A DNA stretch of 50,025 bases, from assembly GCA_003241685.1 (NCBI GenBank), contig QFPJ01000019.1, positions 1-50,025 of the forward strand. Reading direction: 5' to 3'. The DNA comes from Sphingopyxis macrogoltabida (GTDB taxonomy: Bacteria; Pseudomonadota; Alphaproteobacteria; Sphingomonadales; Sphingomonadaceae). Of this stretch, positions 34,554-43,046 are shown one piece after another (positions within the stretch are counted from its first letter, which is position 1; each line of letters begins with the position of its first letter). The position numbers were made by a program, and so were the translations under genes. The notes under the pieces are model-generated. The model was given only the letters and a program-made list of their open reading frames with translations. It was not told the origin of the DNA and made no database searches.

Positions 34554-35594
34554 TCAATCGCCCATGATCTTGGTCAGCGCGGTCGCGATGCGCACCGGGC
34601 CGGGGAAATAGGCCCATTCCAGGCTGTGCGGATAAGGCGTGTCGAACCCCGTGACGCGCTCCACCGGGGCCTCCAGATGATAGAAACAGCGTTCCTGAAC
34701 CAGCGCCGCCAGTTCGGCGCCGAAACCCGACGTCCGGGTCGCTTCGTGGATGATCAGGCAGCGGCCGGTCTTCTTCACCGACGCCTCGATCGCCTCGATG
34801 TCGAGCGGCAACAGCGTTCTAAGGTCCAGGATTTCGGCGTCGATGCCCATTTCATCGACGATCGTCCTGGTCACATGCACCATCGTGCCATAGGCGAGGA
34901 TGGTCAGCGCCTCGCCTTCGCGAACCGTCGCCGCCTTGCCGAGATCGATGCGGTAATATCCCTCCGGCACCGCGCTCGCGTCATGTTTCGACCAGGGTTC
35001 GACCGGGCGATCATAATAGCCGCTGAACGGGCCGTTGTAGATGCGCTTGGGCTCCAGAAAGACGACCGGATCATTGTCCTCGATCGCCGCGATCAGCAGG
35101 CCCTTGGCATCATAGGGGTTCGACGGGATCACCGTCTTTACGCCGCAGATATGCGTCATGATGCTTTCGGGCGACTGGCTGTGCGTCTGGCCGCCGAAAA
35201 TGCCGCCGCCAAAGGGGGTGCGGACCGTCATCGGGCAGATGAAATCATTGGCCGAGCGATAGCGCAGCCGCGCCGCCTCGCTGACCAGTTGATCCAGCCC
35301 GGGATAGATGTAATCGGCGAACTGGATTTCGGGCACCGGGCGCAGGCCATAGGCGCCCATGCCGACCGCGACGCCGATAATGCCGCATTCGTTGATCGGC
35401 GTGTCGAAGACGCGCGTCTTGCCGTGCTTTTTCTGAAGGCCCGCGGTGGCGCGGAAGACGCCGCCGAAAAAGCCGACATCCTCGCCCATCACGACGGTCG
35501 CGGGATCGCGGCCGAGCATGATGTCCATGGCGCTGTTGATCGCCTCGATCATGTTCATGGTCTTGGTGTCGGCGTTTGACGATAGGGACATCAT
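34554..35594 (-). CDS. bkdA2: Branched-chain 2-oxoacid dehydrogenase E1 beta
   Basis: This 346-aa subunit pairs with E1 alpha to bind thiamine diphosphate and decarboxylate branched-chain 2-oxo acids. Conserved blocks are VVMGEDVGFFGGVFRAT, RVFDTPINECGIIGVAVGMGA and FGGGIFGGQTHSQSPES, and the C-terminal region has DLRTLLPLDIEAI. I chose ATG 35594, which overlaps the E1 alpha stop as ATGATG; the longer frame to 35651 lies within E1 alpha. Sequence resembles BkdA2 more than pyruvate dehydrogenase beta subunits. Confidence 0.92.
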   Translation of the reverse strand: MMSLSSNADTKTMNMIEAINSAMDIMLGRDPATVVMGEDVGFFGGVFRATAGLQKKHGKTRVFDTPINECGIIGVAVGMGAYGLRPVPEIQFADYIYPGLDQLVSEAARLRYRSANDFICPMTVRTPFGGGIFGGQTHSQSPESIMTHICGVKTVIPSNPYDAKGLLIAAIEDNDPVVFLEPKRIYNGPFSGYYDRPVEPWSKHDASAVPEGYYRIDLGKAATVREGEALTILAYGTMVHVTRTIVDEMGIDAEILDLRTLLPLDIEAIEASVKKTGRCLIIHEATRTSGFGAELAALVQERCFYHLEAPVERVTGFDTPYPHSLEWAYFPGPVRIATALTKIMGD

Positions 35595-36886
35595 TCGGGC
35601 TTCCAATTGGGGCCGAACTTGGCCTCTTGCTCGGCGAGCATCTGATCGCATTGTTCCTGCAGGTGCCAGGGCATCTCCTCGAACACGTCCTGGAACATGG
35701 TTTCGAAGGGCTGGTGCATGCCGTGGCCCAATATGCCGAGCTTTTCCGACTGCTTCTGCGTCGTCTTTACCAGTTCATCGAGTTCCTTCGCCTGCGCCGC
35801 GTGACGATCGTCGTCCCACGCGCCCAGAACCTCCAGATGCTGTTTCAATCGCGCGACCGGATCGCCGAAGGGCCACGCCGTCGCTTCGTCGGCGGGGCGA
35901 TAGGCGCTGGGGTCGTCGGACGTGCTGTGGCCTTCGCTGCGATAGGTGAAATGTTCGATCAGCGTCGGGCCGTTGTTCGTCCGCGCCCGGTCGGCCGCCC
36001 ACTGCGTCGCGGCATAGACCGCAAGCGGATCGTTGCCGTCAACGCGCAGGCCCGCGATGCCATAGCCCACCGCGCGCGCCGCGAACGTCGTCCGCTCCCC
36101 GCCCGCGAAGCCCGAGAAGCTGGAAATCGCCCACTGATTGTTGACCACGTTGAAGATGACCGGCGCGTTATAGACGGTCGCGAAGGTCAGGGCCGAATGA
36201 AAGTCGCCCTCCGCCGACGATCCTTCGCCGCACCATACGGTCGCGATGCGGCTGTCGCCCTTCGACGCCGATGCCATCGCCCAGCCCACCGCCTGCGGAT
36301 ATTGGGTCGCCAGATTGCCGGACACGCTGAAGAAGCCATGTTCGGGCGCCGAATACATGATCGGCAATTGCCGCCCCAGCAGATGGTCGCCGCGGTTCGA
36401 ATAAATCTGGTTCATCATCTGGATCAGCGGATAGTCGCGCGCGATCAGGATACCCTGCTGCCGATAGCTGGGAAACACCATGTCGGCGCGGTCGATCGCC
36501 ATCGTCGAGGCGACCGACGTTGCCTCCTCCCCCGTCGACTTCATGTAGAAGCTGGTCTTGCCCTGCCGCTGGGCGCGGAACATCCGGTCGTCGAACGCGC
36601 GCACCAGCATCATCGTGCGCAGCATCGCGCGCAGCCGCTCGGCGTTCAGTTTCGGGTCCCATGCCCCCTTCGCCACGCCGTCGAAATCGAGCACGCGGAC
36701 AAGACCGTAACACAGGTCGCGCATCGCGTCGGGCTTCGTCGCTTCGCCGGGGCGCGGGGTCGCGTCGACCGGCGGAACGTCGATGTCGCCAAAGTCGGGG
36801 GCGTCGCCCGGACGATAGCGCGGTTCGGGAATGTGGAGCGAGAGCGGCGGCAGGTTCTGCGCCGGGCGCTTGTGCGTCTCAGGCAT
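35591..36886 (-). CDS. bkdA1: Branched-chain 2-oxoacid dehydrogenase E1 alpha
   Basis: This 431-aa subunit carries the ThDP-binding motif in VWCGEGSSAEGDFHSAL through VVNNQWAISS (about residues 215-255). The phosphorylation-loop-like segment FTYRSEGHSTSDDPSAYR is typical of branched-chain E1 alpha. The N-terminal 60 residues are proline-rich and charged, as in bacterial BkdA1. I chose ATG 36886 (MPETHKRPAQNLPPL), with GAAGGGATG close upstream; the ATG at 36919 is less likely. It is the promoter-proximal gene of the leftward bkd operon. Confidence 0.93.
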   Translation of the reverse strand: MPETHKRPAQNLPPLSLHIPEPRYRPGDAPDFGDIDVPPVDATPRPGEATKPDAMRDLCYGLVRVLDFDGVAKGAWDPKLNAERLRAMLRTMMLVRAFDDRMFRAQRQGKTSFYMKSTGEEATSVASTMAIDRADMVFPSYRQQGILIARDYPLIQMMNQIYSNRGDHLLGRQLPIMYSAPEHGFFSVSGNLATQYPQAVGWAMASASKGDSRIATVWCGEGSSAEGDFHSALTFATVYNAPVIFNVVNNQWAISSFSGFAGGERTTFAARAVGYGIAGLRVDGNDPLAVYAATQWAADRARTNNGPTLIEHFTYRSEGHSTSDDPSAYRPADEATAWPFGDPVARLKQHLEVLGAWDDDRHAAQAKELDELVKTTQKQSEKLGILGHGMHQPFETMFQDVFEEMPWHLQEQCDQMLAEQEAKFGPNWKPE

Positions 36887-36980
36887 ATCTTCATCCCTTC
36901 GGGCGCGAATCATTCGCACCTACTTATATTTCAATTTAGCGACATATTATTCCATCGCCGTACGATTGCAATGGCCGCGA

Positions 36981-37916
36981 TCAGACCGCCACGGGCGCGG
37001 AAATATGCGCCTGTGGGGCGTAGGACTCGACGGCGAAATCCTCGAACCGATAATCGAACATGCTGGACGGCCGGCGCAGGATACGCAGCTTCGGCGCGCC
37101 TTCCGGAACACGCCGCAACTGTTCTTCGACCAGGTTGGCGTGGTTGAGATAAAGATGGACGTCGCCGCCCGTCCACACGACCTCGTGCGCGTGCAAATCG
37201 CATTGCTGGGCGATCATGCGCGTCAGCAGCGCCGCCTCGAAAATGTTGAAGGCAAAGCCAAGGCCCAGGTCGCACGACCGCTGAAAAAGCAGGCACGACA
37301 GGCCGCCGTCGCTGCGGACATGGAATTGATAGGTCATGTGACAGGGCGGCAGCGCCATCCGGTCCAGGTCGGCGACATTCCAGCCGGTGAAGATGTGCCG
37401 CCGCGACCCCGGATTGGTCCGAAGCGACTCGATCAGCGCCGCAATCTGGTTGTGCCCGCGCGCCGCCAGGCGGAACAGCCCGTCGCCGGCGGGCTCATAG
37501 CGCGGCCAGTTCACCCACTGATGCCCATAGACCGGGCCCAGATCGCCCCACTGCGCCGCAAATGCGTCATCGGCGACGATGCGCGCCTCGAACGCCGCGA
37601 TGCCGATGTCGTCGCCCGTCGCCCGGCGATATTTGTCGAGCGGCCAGTCGGTCCAGATCTTGACCCCGTGCGCGACCAGCGGCCGGATATTGGTGTCGCC
37701 GGTCAGGAACCACAAAAGCTCGCGCAGCGCGGTCTTCCAGTAAACGCGCTTCGTCGTCAGCAGCGGAATCGCATCGTCCGCCAGCGAAAAGCGCATCGTT
37801 TCGCCGAACAGCGAACGCGTGCCGACCCCGGTGCGGTCGACGCGCTCGTCGCCCTCGACCCAGATGCGCCGCATCAGGTCGAGATACTGAAGTTCATAAT
37901 GGATGGAATCGGGCAA
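36981..37916 (-). CDS. thyA: Thymidylate synthase ThyA
   Basis: This 311-aa enzyme methylates dUMP with 5,10-methylene-THF. The catalytic cysteine is in ALPPCHMTYQFHV, with RRHIFTGWNVADLD before it and SCDLGLGFAFNIF after it. A lid segment of about 40 residues between KIWTDWP and WGDLGPVYGHQW makes it longer than the 264-aa E. coli form. No ATG fits the conserved N-terminus (LPDSIHYELQYLDLMRRIW). A TTG at 37916, preceded by AAGAGGAG at an exact six-base distance, is the likely start. Confidence 0.92.
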   Translation of the reverse strand: MPDSIHYELQYLDLMRRIWVEGDERVDRTGVGTRSLFGETMRFSLADDAIPLLTTKRVYWKTALRELLWFLTGDTNIRPLVAHGVKIWTDWPLDKYRRATGDDIGIAAFEARIVADDAFAAQWGDLGPVYGHQWVNWPRYEPAGDGLFRLAARGHNQIAALIESLRTNPGSRRHIFTGWNVADLDRMALPPCHMTYQFHVRSDGGLSCLLFQRSCDLGLGFAFNIFEAALLTRMIAQQCDLHAHEVVWTGGDVHLYLNHANLVEEQLRRVPEGAPKLRILRRPSSMFDYRFEDFAVESYAPQAHISAPVAV

Positions 37917-38064
37917 GACTCGCTCCTCTTTATGACTGTCTGTGCTAGGCCGCACGGCCCGGCGCCACAAGGGCCGCGGCACGGGACGGAACGGCGGGCG
38001 CAATCGTCCGATACGGCCCAGTCCGCGCTTCAATTGCCGCGCCCGATACCCCATCAACCGGGGC

Positions 38065-38493
38065 ATGACGTTCGTCGCCCCCACCGCGAAGATACCCCGC
38101 GCCGCCGTCGCCGCCGGCATCATTGCCCTGACCGATGAGGATGCGATCGCGCGGCACCTGCTGCGCCCGCTGTTCGCCGCCGACGCCGAATCCGTCATCC
38201 TTGCCGGCTTCGACGCCCATGCCCGCCTGATCGCGCTGGAGTGCCTGTCGGCGGAGCGGAAGGAGCATTGCCGCATCGCGGCGCAATGCTGGAACCGCAT
38301 ACTCGGACGCCGCATCGCGGCCCTGCTGATGGCGCACAACCATCCGTCGGGCACGGCGGAGCCGAGCGAGGCCGATGTGCGCTGCACGCGCGAGGTCGTT
38401 CATTTCCTGACGGCGGCCGGGATCGAGATGATCGATCATCTGATTTTCGTCGAGAGCGGGCATTTCAGTTTTCGAAATGCCCAATTGCTCTAG
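38065..38493 (+). CDS. RadC-like JAMM/MPN domain protein, short form
   Basis: This 142-aa protein consists only of a RadC-type JAMM domain. The motif ALLMAHNHPSGTAEPSEAD gives the two histidines, serine and aspartate of the zinc site, and a glutamate in LIALECLS completes it. Full-length RadC (~225 aa) has an N-terminal helix-hairpin-helix region that is missing here. The ATG at 38065 follows CCGGGGC; the frame is open upstream but that part lies under the thyA promoter. Function of bacterial RadC proteins is unsettled, and recombinational repair is not well supported. Confidence 0.75.
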   Translation: MTFVAPTAKIPRAAVAAGIIALTDEDAIARHLLRPLFAADAESVILAGFDAHARLIALECLSAERKEHCRIAAQCWNRILGRRIAALLMAHNHPSGTAEPSEADVRCTREVVHFLTAAGIEMIDHLIFVESGHFSFRNAQLL

Positions 38494-38601
38494 TCCGAAC
38501 AATCGTCGTGACTATGCCGATTGACGCTTGAAGTTCGCAAATTGCGCGTCTAGAGGACCGCCCTGCCTCGCGGCGACCCACGGGTTGCCGGCGCGATCGG
38601 T

Positions 38602-38678
38602 CGGGGAGTAGCTCAGCCTGGTAGAGCACTGTCTTCGGGAGGCAGGGGCCGGAGGTTCGAATCCTCTCTCCCCGACCA
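38602..38678 (+). tRNA. tRNA-Pro (CGG)
   Basis: A 77-base tRNA with encoded CCA. The acceptor stem CGGGGAG pairs with CTCCCCG, the anticodon loop TTCGGGA gives anticodon CGG, and the T loop is GTTCGAATC. The first base C and discriminator A are typical of tRNA-Pro. Confidence 0.96.
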
Positions 38679-38736
38679 GTTTCTTTTGTAAGCATCGCCC
38701 CTTGTATCGCGGGCCGATTGTCCCTAAATCATTCGT

Positions 38737-38846
38737 AAGCCGCCGTGGTTTCCCCCTTTCCACCGCGGCCAGCGCCCCGTCGGCTGACGCGGGTGCGTCC
38801 TCCCTGGACCCTGGCCACCTCGTACTTCGGTACGAGGTGGTTTTTT
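38737..38846 (+). ncRNA. Candidate small RNA with pyrimidine loops and intrinsic terminator
   Basis: Between tRNA-Pro and the next gene lies a compact structured unit. Hairpin 1 (38739-38748 with 38760-38769) has nine pairs and one C-C mismatch around the loop TTTCCCCCTTT. Hairpin 2 (38772-38781 with 38786-38796) has ten pairs and one bulge. A single-stranded TCCTCCC (38798-38804) follows. The unit ends in a perfect 11-base terminator stem with a TTCG loop and T6. TTGTAT (38702-38707) and TAAATC (38725-38730), 17 bases apart, could be its promoter. Exposed C/U-rich segments could pair with ribosome-binding sites. No named family is assigned. Confidence 0.5.
38815..38846 (+). terminator. Intrinsic terminator downstream of tRNA-Pro
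   Basis: CCACCTCGTAC (38815-38825) pairs perfectly with GTACGAGGTGG (38830-38840) over a TTCG loop and is followed by TTTTTT. It is oriented rightward and its T-run overlaps the stop codon of the leftward amidohydrolase gene. Confidence 0.9.
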
Positions 38847-39717
38847 ATTCGGCGGCGAGCGGGGGAATATCGGCGAGCGGAATATGGGCGGCCCGCCGCA
38901 CCAGCGCGTCGAACCAACGCGCCAGCGCGGCCACACGGGCTGGATCGGCAGCGCCGTCCGCGGTCAGATATAGGCTGCGGTCGATTTCGATCTGAACCGC
39001 GTGAATATCCCGTCCGGGCGCACCATGCGCACGCACGATATGCCCCCCGGCATAGGGTTGATTGCGCGCGACCGCCACGCCCAGTGCCTCCGCCGCTTCG
39101 ACGGTGGCCTCGATCAGCCCCTCCCCCGCCGTCGTCCCGTGCCGGTCGCCGATGACGATCTGGGCCCCGTAACCGGGTTGCCCCGGCGGGATCGGCGGCA
39201 TGCTGTGCAGGTCGAAAAGGATCGCGCGGCCGAATTGCGCGCGGGCGGTCGCCAGGGCCTGTGCCAAGGCCCGGTGATAGGGCCGATGCAGCGACTGGAG
39301 CCGCCATTCGAGCGCCGGACAGTCGATCGGCCGCTTCCACAAGGGGCCGCATCCGGCCAGGCGGGTCGGAATCACGCCCAGTCCCGCGCGCTCCTTTCGG
39401 CCGGGTGCCGAAAATTGGAGCCGCAACGCCTCCGCCACCTCGCCCGGCGCCATCTGGCTTTCGCCACGGTTGCAGTCGGCCACGGCCCGCGCCCACATCG
39501 CCCGAACGACAGTCGCCCCCGCCACGCAGGCGCCGCCGGCCAGCAGGTCGCACCAGGCATCTTCGAGACGTTCGAGCTGGACGCGTTCGACCCGGGCTTC
39601 GGCAAGCAGCGCGGGGGGATAGGTGCGGCCGGCATGGGGAACGGACACCACGACCGGCCCGGCAACGGCCGGCCGGGCGACATGGATGGCGGCGGGCAGC
39701 GATACAATGCCGGACAT
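38845..39717 (-). CDS. N-formylglutamate amidohydrolase family protein
   Basis: This 290-aa protein is a divergent relative of HutG. It shares VVVSVPHAGRTYP, a DCNRGESQ segment, LHRPYHRAL, LFDLHSMPP and the C-terminal DIHAVQIEIDRSLYL, which carry the metal-binding residues of the family. Unlike HutG it is not in a histidine operon; it diverges from cpdR. Its substrate is not clear: formylglutamate, another N-acyl amino acid or a peptide are possible. The stop codon TAA lies inside the terminator T-run of the opposite strand. Confidence 0.88.
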   Translation of the reverse strand: MSGIVSLPAAIHVARPAVAGPVVVSVPHAGRTYPPALLAEARVERVQLERLEDAWCDLLAGGACVAGATVVRAMWARAVADCNRGESQMAPGEVAEALRLQFSAPGRKERAGLGVIPTRLAGCGPLWKRPIDCPALEWRLQSLHRPYHRALAQALATARAQFGRAILFDLHSMPPIPPGQPGYGAQIVIGDRHGTTAGEGLIEATVEAAEALGVAVARNQPYAGGHIVRAHGAPGRDIHAVQIEIDRSLYLTADGAADPARVAALARWFDALVRRAAHIPLADIPPLAAE

Positions 39718-39859
39718 GGGATGAGGGTGGCAAAAAAACGACGTCGAATCCAGTCCGGCGGGAAATTGTTAAGTCTCCGGGGGTAAGGACGGGCTTTACC
39801 ACATCATGTGCCGCAAAGAGACAGTAGCGGCGGCGCGGACCAGGGGGCATAGTCGGAAC

Positions 39860-40237
39860 ATGATTCGTATTTTGCTGGCCGAAGACGACGACGTGATGCG
39901 CGAATATCTCGCGCGCGCGCTGACCAGCGCCGGCTATCATGTCACCGCCGTCGATCGCGGCACCGAAGCGGTGCCCTATATCGATTCGGGAACCTTCGAC
40001 CTGCTGCTGTCCGACATCGTGATGCCGGAAATGGACGGGATCGAACTTGCCCAGCATACCGCGAAGGCAGCTCCGCAGACGCAGGTGATGTTCATCACCG
40101 GTTTTGCCGCCGTGTCGCTGCGGGCCGAGGAAAATGTGCCGCAGGCGAAACTGCTGTCGAAGCCCTTCCACCTCAAGGATCTGGTGCGCGAAGTCGATAC
40201 GCTGTTCGGCCGCGCCGACAGGTCGAGCCAACAATAA
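39860..40237 (+). CDS. cpdR: Single-domain response regulator, CpdR-like
   Basis: This 125-aa protein is a lone receiver domain with the acidic pair in LLAEDDDVMREY, phosphoacceptor aspartate at about residue 51 in LLLSDIVMPEMDG, and the conserved lysine in LLSKPFHLKDLV. The sequence and the nearby amidohydrolase gene match CpdR of Caulobacter. In unphosphorylated form CpdR primes ClpXP for degradation of cell-cycle substrates such as PdeA, and it is controlled by the CckA-ChpT phosphorelay. I chose ATG 39860. The 142-base upstream gap contains one GANTC site (GAATC), a possible CcrM methylation target. Confidence 0.85.
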   Translation: MIRILLAEDDDVMREYLARALTSAGYHVTAVDRGTEAVPYIDSGTFDLLLSDIVMPEMDGIELAQHTAKAAPQTQVMFITGFAAVSLRAEENVPQAKLLSKPFHLKDLVREVDTLFGRADRSSQQ

Positions 40238-40308
40238 TCGCGGGGCGCAGCCCGAAGGGCTTGCCAGTCGGCGCAGAGGCCTTTAAGGGGCGCGTCACCC
40301 CAAGGGAT

Positions 40309-40383
40309 GGGCGTGTAGCTCAGTGGTAGAGCACTGTGTTGACATCGCAGGGGTCGCAAGTTCAATCCTTGCCACGCCCACCA
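40309..40383 (+). tRNA. tRNA-Val (GAC)
   Basis: A 75-base tRNA with encoded CCA. GGGCGTG pairs with CACGCCC, the anticodon loop TTGACAT gives GAC, and the T arm has AGTTCAATCCTT. The discriminator base is A. Confidence 0.96.
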
Positions 40384-40390
40384 TTCAAAA

Positions 40391-40422
40391 GGCCGCGCAC
40401 CCACCGGGTTCGCGGCCTTTTT
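40391..40422 (+). terminator. Intrinsic terminator after tRNA-Val
   Basis: GGCCGCG (40391-40397) pairs with CGCGGCC (40411-40417) and is followed by TTTTT, eight bases after the tRNA. The A-run before it means it could also serve the convergent SDR gene. Confidence 0.85.
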
Positions 40423-40457
40423 GCTATGGCGCGGCCTTGCTTTGGCGCGGTGGACGA

Positions 40458-41249
40458 TCAGGCCATGCCGCGCGACAGGTCTCCGCGCGATGCGTCGCCG
40501 ATCTGGCTGCCGCCGTCGCAATCGAGGATCGTGCCGGTGATATAGGCCGCGGCGGGACTGCACAGGAAGACGGCCGATTCGGCGACCTCCTCGACCTCGC
40601 CCCAGCGCTTCATCGCGATACGGTCGAAATGCGCCTGGCGACTGGCGGCATCGGGCGCCAGCCGCGCCATTCCCTCGGTGCCGGCGATCGGCCCCGGCGA
40701 GATACCGTTCACGCGCACATCCGGCCCCCATTCGAGCGCGAGCACGCGGATCAACTGGTTGATCCCGGCCTTCGCGGCGCAGGCGTGCGCCTGCAACGCC
40801 GACGCGTTGATCGCCTGCCCCGCCGTAATCGCGATCAGCGAGGCGCCCGGCCGATTGAGCAGGTCGTGACAGCCGCGAAAGACGTTGAAGGTGCCGTTGA
40901 GGTCGATGTCGACCACGGTGCGAAAGGCATTGGCCGACATGCCGAGCACCGGGGCCAGGAAATTGCCGGCCGCGCCCGAAATCACGATATCCATGGCGCC
41001 GATTCGATCGACGACCTGTTCCATGACACCGCGAATGGCGCCGTAATCGCGCACATCGCCGGACAGGCCGATCGCGTCGTGGCCGATGGCGGCGGCGGCG
41101 TTGGCCGCCTTGTCGGGATCGCGGCCGGCCACGGCGACTTTTGCGCCCAGTTCGGCGAATCGCTTGGCGATCCCCAGATTGATGCCGCTGGTTCCGCCCG
41201 CGATGAACGCCGTCTTGCCGGCCAGCAGATTGTCCCGAAACGTGGTCAT
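40458..41249 (-). CDS. SDR-family oxidoreductase, 2,4-dienoyl-CoA reductase-like
   Basis: This 263-aa Rossmann-fold protein has the cofactor motif GGTSGINLGIA near residue 15 and SGAAGNFLAP near 88. At the usual YxxxK site the tyrosine is replaced by alanine (HACAAKAGIN), exactly as in 2,4-dienoyl-CoA reductases of the peroxisomal type, which also share the opening FRDNLLAGKTAFIAGG. Such enzymes reduce 2,4-dienoyl-CoA with NADPH during breakdown of polyunsaturated fatty acids. ATG 41249 is the conserved start. It diverges from an alpha/beta hydrolase gene. Confidence 0.85.
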   Translation of the reverse strand: MTTFRDNLLAGKTAFIAGGTSGINLGIAKRFAELGAKVAVAGRDPDKAANAAAAIGHDAIGLSGDVRDYGAIRGVMEQVVDRIGAMDIVISGAAGNFLAPVLGMSANAFRTVVDIDLNGTFNVFRGCHDLLNRPGASLIAITAGQAINASALQAHACAAKAGINQLIRVLALEWGPDVRVNGISPGPIAGTEGMARLAPDAASRQAHFDRIAMKRWGEVEEVAESAVFLCSPAAAYITGTILDCDGGSQIGDASRGDLSRGMA

Positions 41250-41355
41250 ATAAGCCCTTCTCCCAGTGCCGCAGTTCCGCCCCGCATCCCGGACGGGGTT
41301 GACGGAACGCGATCGGTCGCCTTTTGAAACCCGATCAGACAGCAAGGATGATGCG

Positions 41356-42225
41356 ATGGCAAGTAGCGGCCCGACTTCGAACAGTTTCATATCGCAGCGG
41401 CTGAAGCTGCATTATGTCGACTGGGGAAATGAAAGCGCCCCGCCCCTGCTGCTGGTTCATGGCGGACGCGACCATTGCCGCAATTGGGACTGGGTGGCGC
41501 AGCGCCTGCGCGACCAATTTCACGTCATCGCCCCCGACCTGCGCGGCCATGGCGACAGTGCCTGGTCGCCAGACGGCAATTACCCGATGGACGGCTTCGT
41601 CTATGACATGGCGCAGCTGATCCATCAGCTCGATCTGGGCCCGGTGGCGATCGTGGCGCATTCGATGGGCGGCAACGTCGCGCTGCGTTACTGCGGCCTT
41701 TATCCCGACAATGTCCGCAAACTCGTCGCGATCGAGGGGCTGGGCCCGTCGCCGAAGGTGCACGCTGAACGCGACGCCAAACCCTATGCGGAGCGGTTTC
41801 GCGGCTGGATCGACGACAAGCGCAGGGCGGCCGGCCGCACCCCGCGGCGTTACCCGACGCTCGACGATGCGTTGGCGCGGATGATGTCGGAAAACGCCTA
41901 TCTGACCGCCGAGCAGGCGCGCCACCTGACCATCCACGGGATCAGCCGGAACGAGGATGGAAGCTGGAGCTGGAAGTTCGACAATTATCTGAACGTCTGG
42001 CCCGCCTTCGACACGCCGCGGGAGCATATGGATGCGTTGTGGACGGCGATCACCTGTCCGACGTTGCTGCTCTATGGCGCCGACAGCTGGGCCTCCAACC
42101 CCGAAAAGGACGGCCGGATCCGGCATTTCAACACCGCAAAAGTGATCGAGTTCGAAAATGCCGGCCACTGGCTGCATCACGACCAGTTCGAACGGTTCAT
42201 GTCCACATTGGACGATTTCCTCTAG
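41356..42225 (+). CDS. Alpha/beta hydrolase
   Basis: This 289-aa protein has the alpha/beta hydrolase fold. The oxyanion block LLLVHGGRDHCRNWDWVA comes first, then PDLRGHGDS, the nucleophile elbow AHSMGGN, the acid in LLYGADSW and the histidine in GHWLHHDQ. No signal peptide is present, so it acts in the cytoplasm. ATG 41356 follows AAGGA at a normal distance; it lies 106 bases from the divergent SDR gene. The substrate is unknown. A link with fatty acyl metabolism is suggested only by the neighbour. Confidence 0.85.
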   Translation: MASSGPTSNSFISQRLKLHYVDWGNESAPPLLLVHGGRDHCRNWDWVAQRLRDQFHVIAPDLRGHGDSAWSPDGNYPMDGFVYDMAQLIHQLDLGPVAIVAHSMGGNVALRYCGLYPDNVRKLVAIEGLGPSPKVHAERDAKPYAERFRGWIDDKRRAAGRTPRRYPTLDDALARMMSENAYLTAEQARHLTIHGISRNEDGSWSWKFDNYLNVWPAFDTPREHMDALWTAITCPTLLLYGADSWASNPEKDGRIRHFNTAKVIEFENAGHWLHHDQFERFMSTLDDFL

Positions 42226-42268
42226 GGTCGTCGCAGGCCGGGCGGCGGCACGCGCGGCGAGGCAGGTC

Positions 42269-42994
42269 ATGGCGTACACGGGACAATTATCGCGAAGGCA
42301 GCATCTCGCGTCGATCGGCGCCGCGCTGGCGATGGTCGTGCTGGTCGGCGGATGGCTGGCGAGCGGCCTGGACCTGACGATCGTCCGCCGCGCCAGCGAA
42401 GCGATCACCGCGATCGCCATTCCCGCGCCGCCGCCGCCCATTCCCCCATCGATTCCGGCCGAGACGCCGTCGGAGCGCGCGGCCGGCGCCGCCGCGCCCG
42501 CCAACCGCGATGCAAACCCGACCGAGATCGCCGCGCCCAAGCCGAAAATTCCGCCGCCCAATCCGCCGCCGATCACCGCCGCGCCGAAAGCCGCGACCGG
42601 CGTTGCCGCCGACGCGGGCGCCGCGCCGACGCCCGGTCCGGGGACGGGGGCCGGCGGCCAGGGCGACGGATTGGGCGCTGGCGGATCGGGCCGCGGCAGC
42701 GGCGGCGGCACGCGCGCGGCATGGCGGAGCGGCACGATCGAGGACCGGGACTATCCGCGCGACGCGCGGCGGGCCCGCGCCGGCGGCGATGTCGAGGTGC
42801 GCTTCACCATATTGCCGAGCGGGCGGGTCAGCGGCTGCCGCGTGACCCGGTCCAGCGGCGACGCGTCGCTCGATGAGACGACCTGCCGGCTGATCGAAGC
42901 GCGCTTTCGCTTTCGCCCCGCGACCGACGCGGCCGGAACGCCGGTGGCCAGCCAATATGGCTGGCGCCAGACATGGTGGCTGGAACGCCGTTGA
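42269..42994 (+). CDS. tonB: Energy transducer TonB
   Basis: This 241-aa protein has an N-terminal transmembrane helix (LASIGAALAMVVLVGGWLASG), a long proline/alanine spacer with PAPPPPIPPSIP and KPKIPPPNPPP, a glycine-rich stretch, and a C-terminal TonB domain (DYPRDARRARAGGDVEVRF through SSGDASLDETTCRLIEARFR). It couples the proton gradient to outer-membrane receptors. ExbB and ExbD are not encoded nearby. It lies 131 bases before the receptor gene and is probably its partner. Two cysteines (in SGCRV and TTCRL) may form a disulfide. ATG 42269 follows GGCAGG. Confidence 0.85.
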   Translation: MAYTGQLSRRQHLASIGAALAMVVLVGGWLASGLDLTIVRRASEAITAIAIPAPPPPIPPSIPAETPSERAAGAAAPANRDANPTEIAAPKPKIPPPNPPPITAAPKAATGVAADAGAAPTPGPGTGAGGQGDGLGAGGSGRGSGGGTRAAWRSGTIEDRDYPRDARRARAGGDVEVRFTILPSGRVSGCRVTRSSGDASLDETTCRLIEARFRFRPATDAAGTPVASQYGWRQTWWLERR

Positions 42995-43046
42995 TCCGCA
43001 ACGCCCGCTGTTTGCGCCATCTTTTGCCCGATTGGTTCTTTTTATC

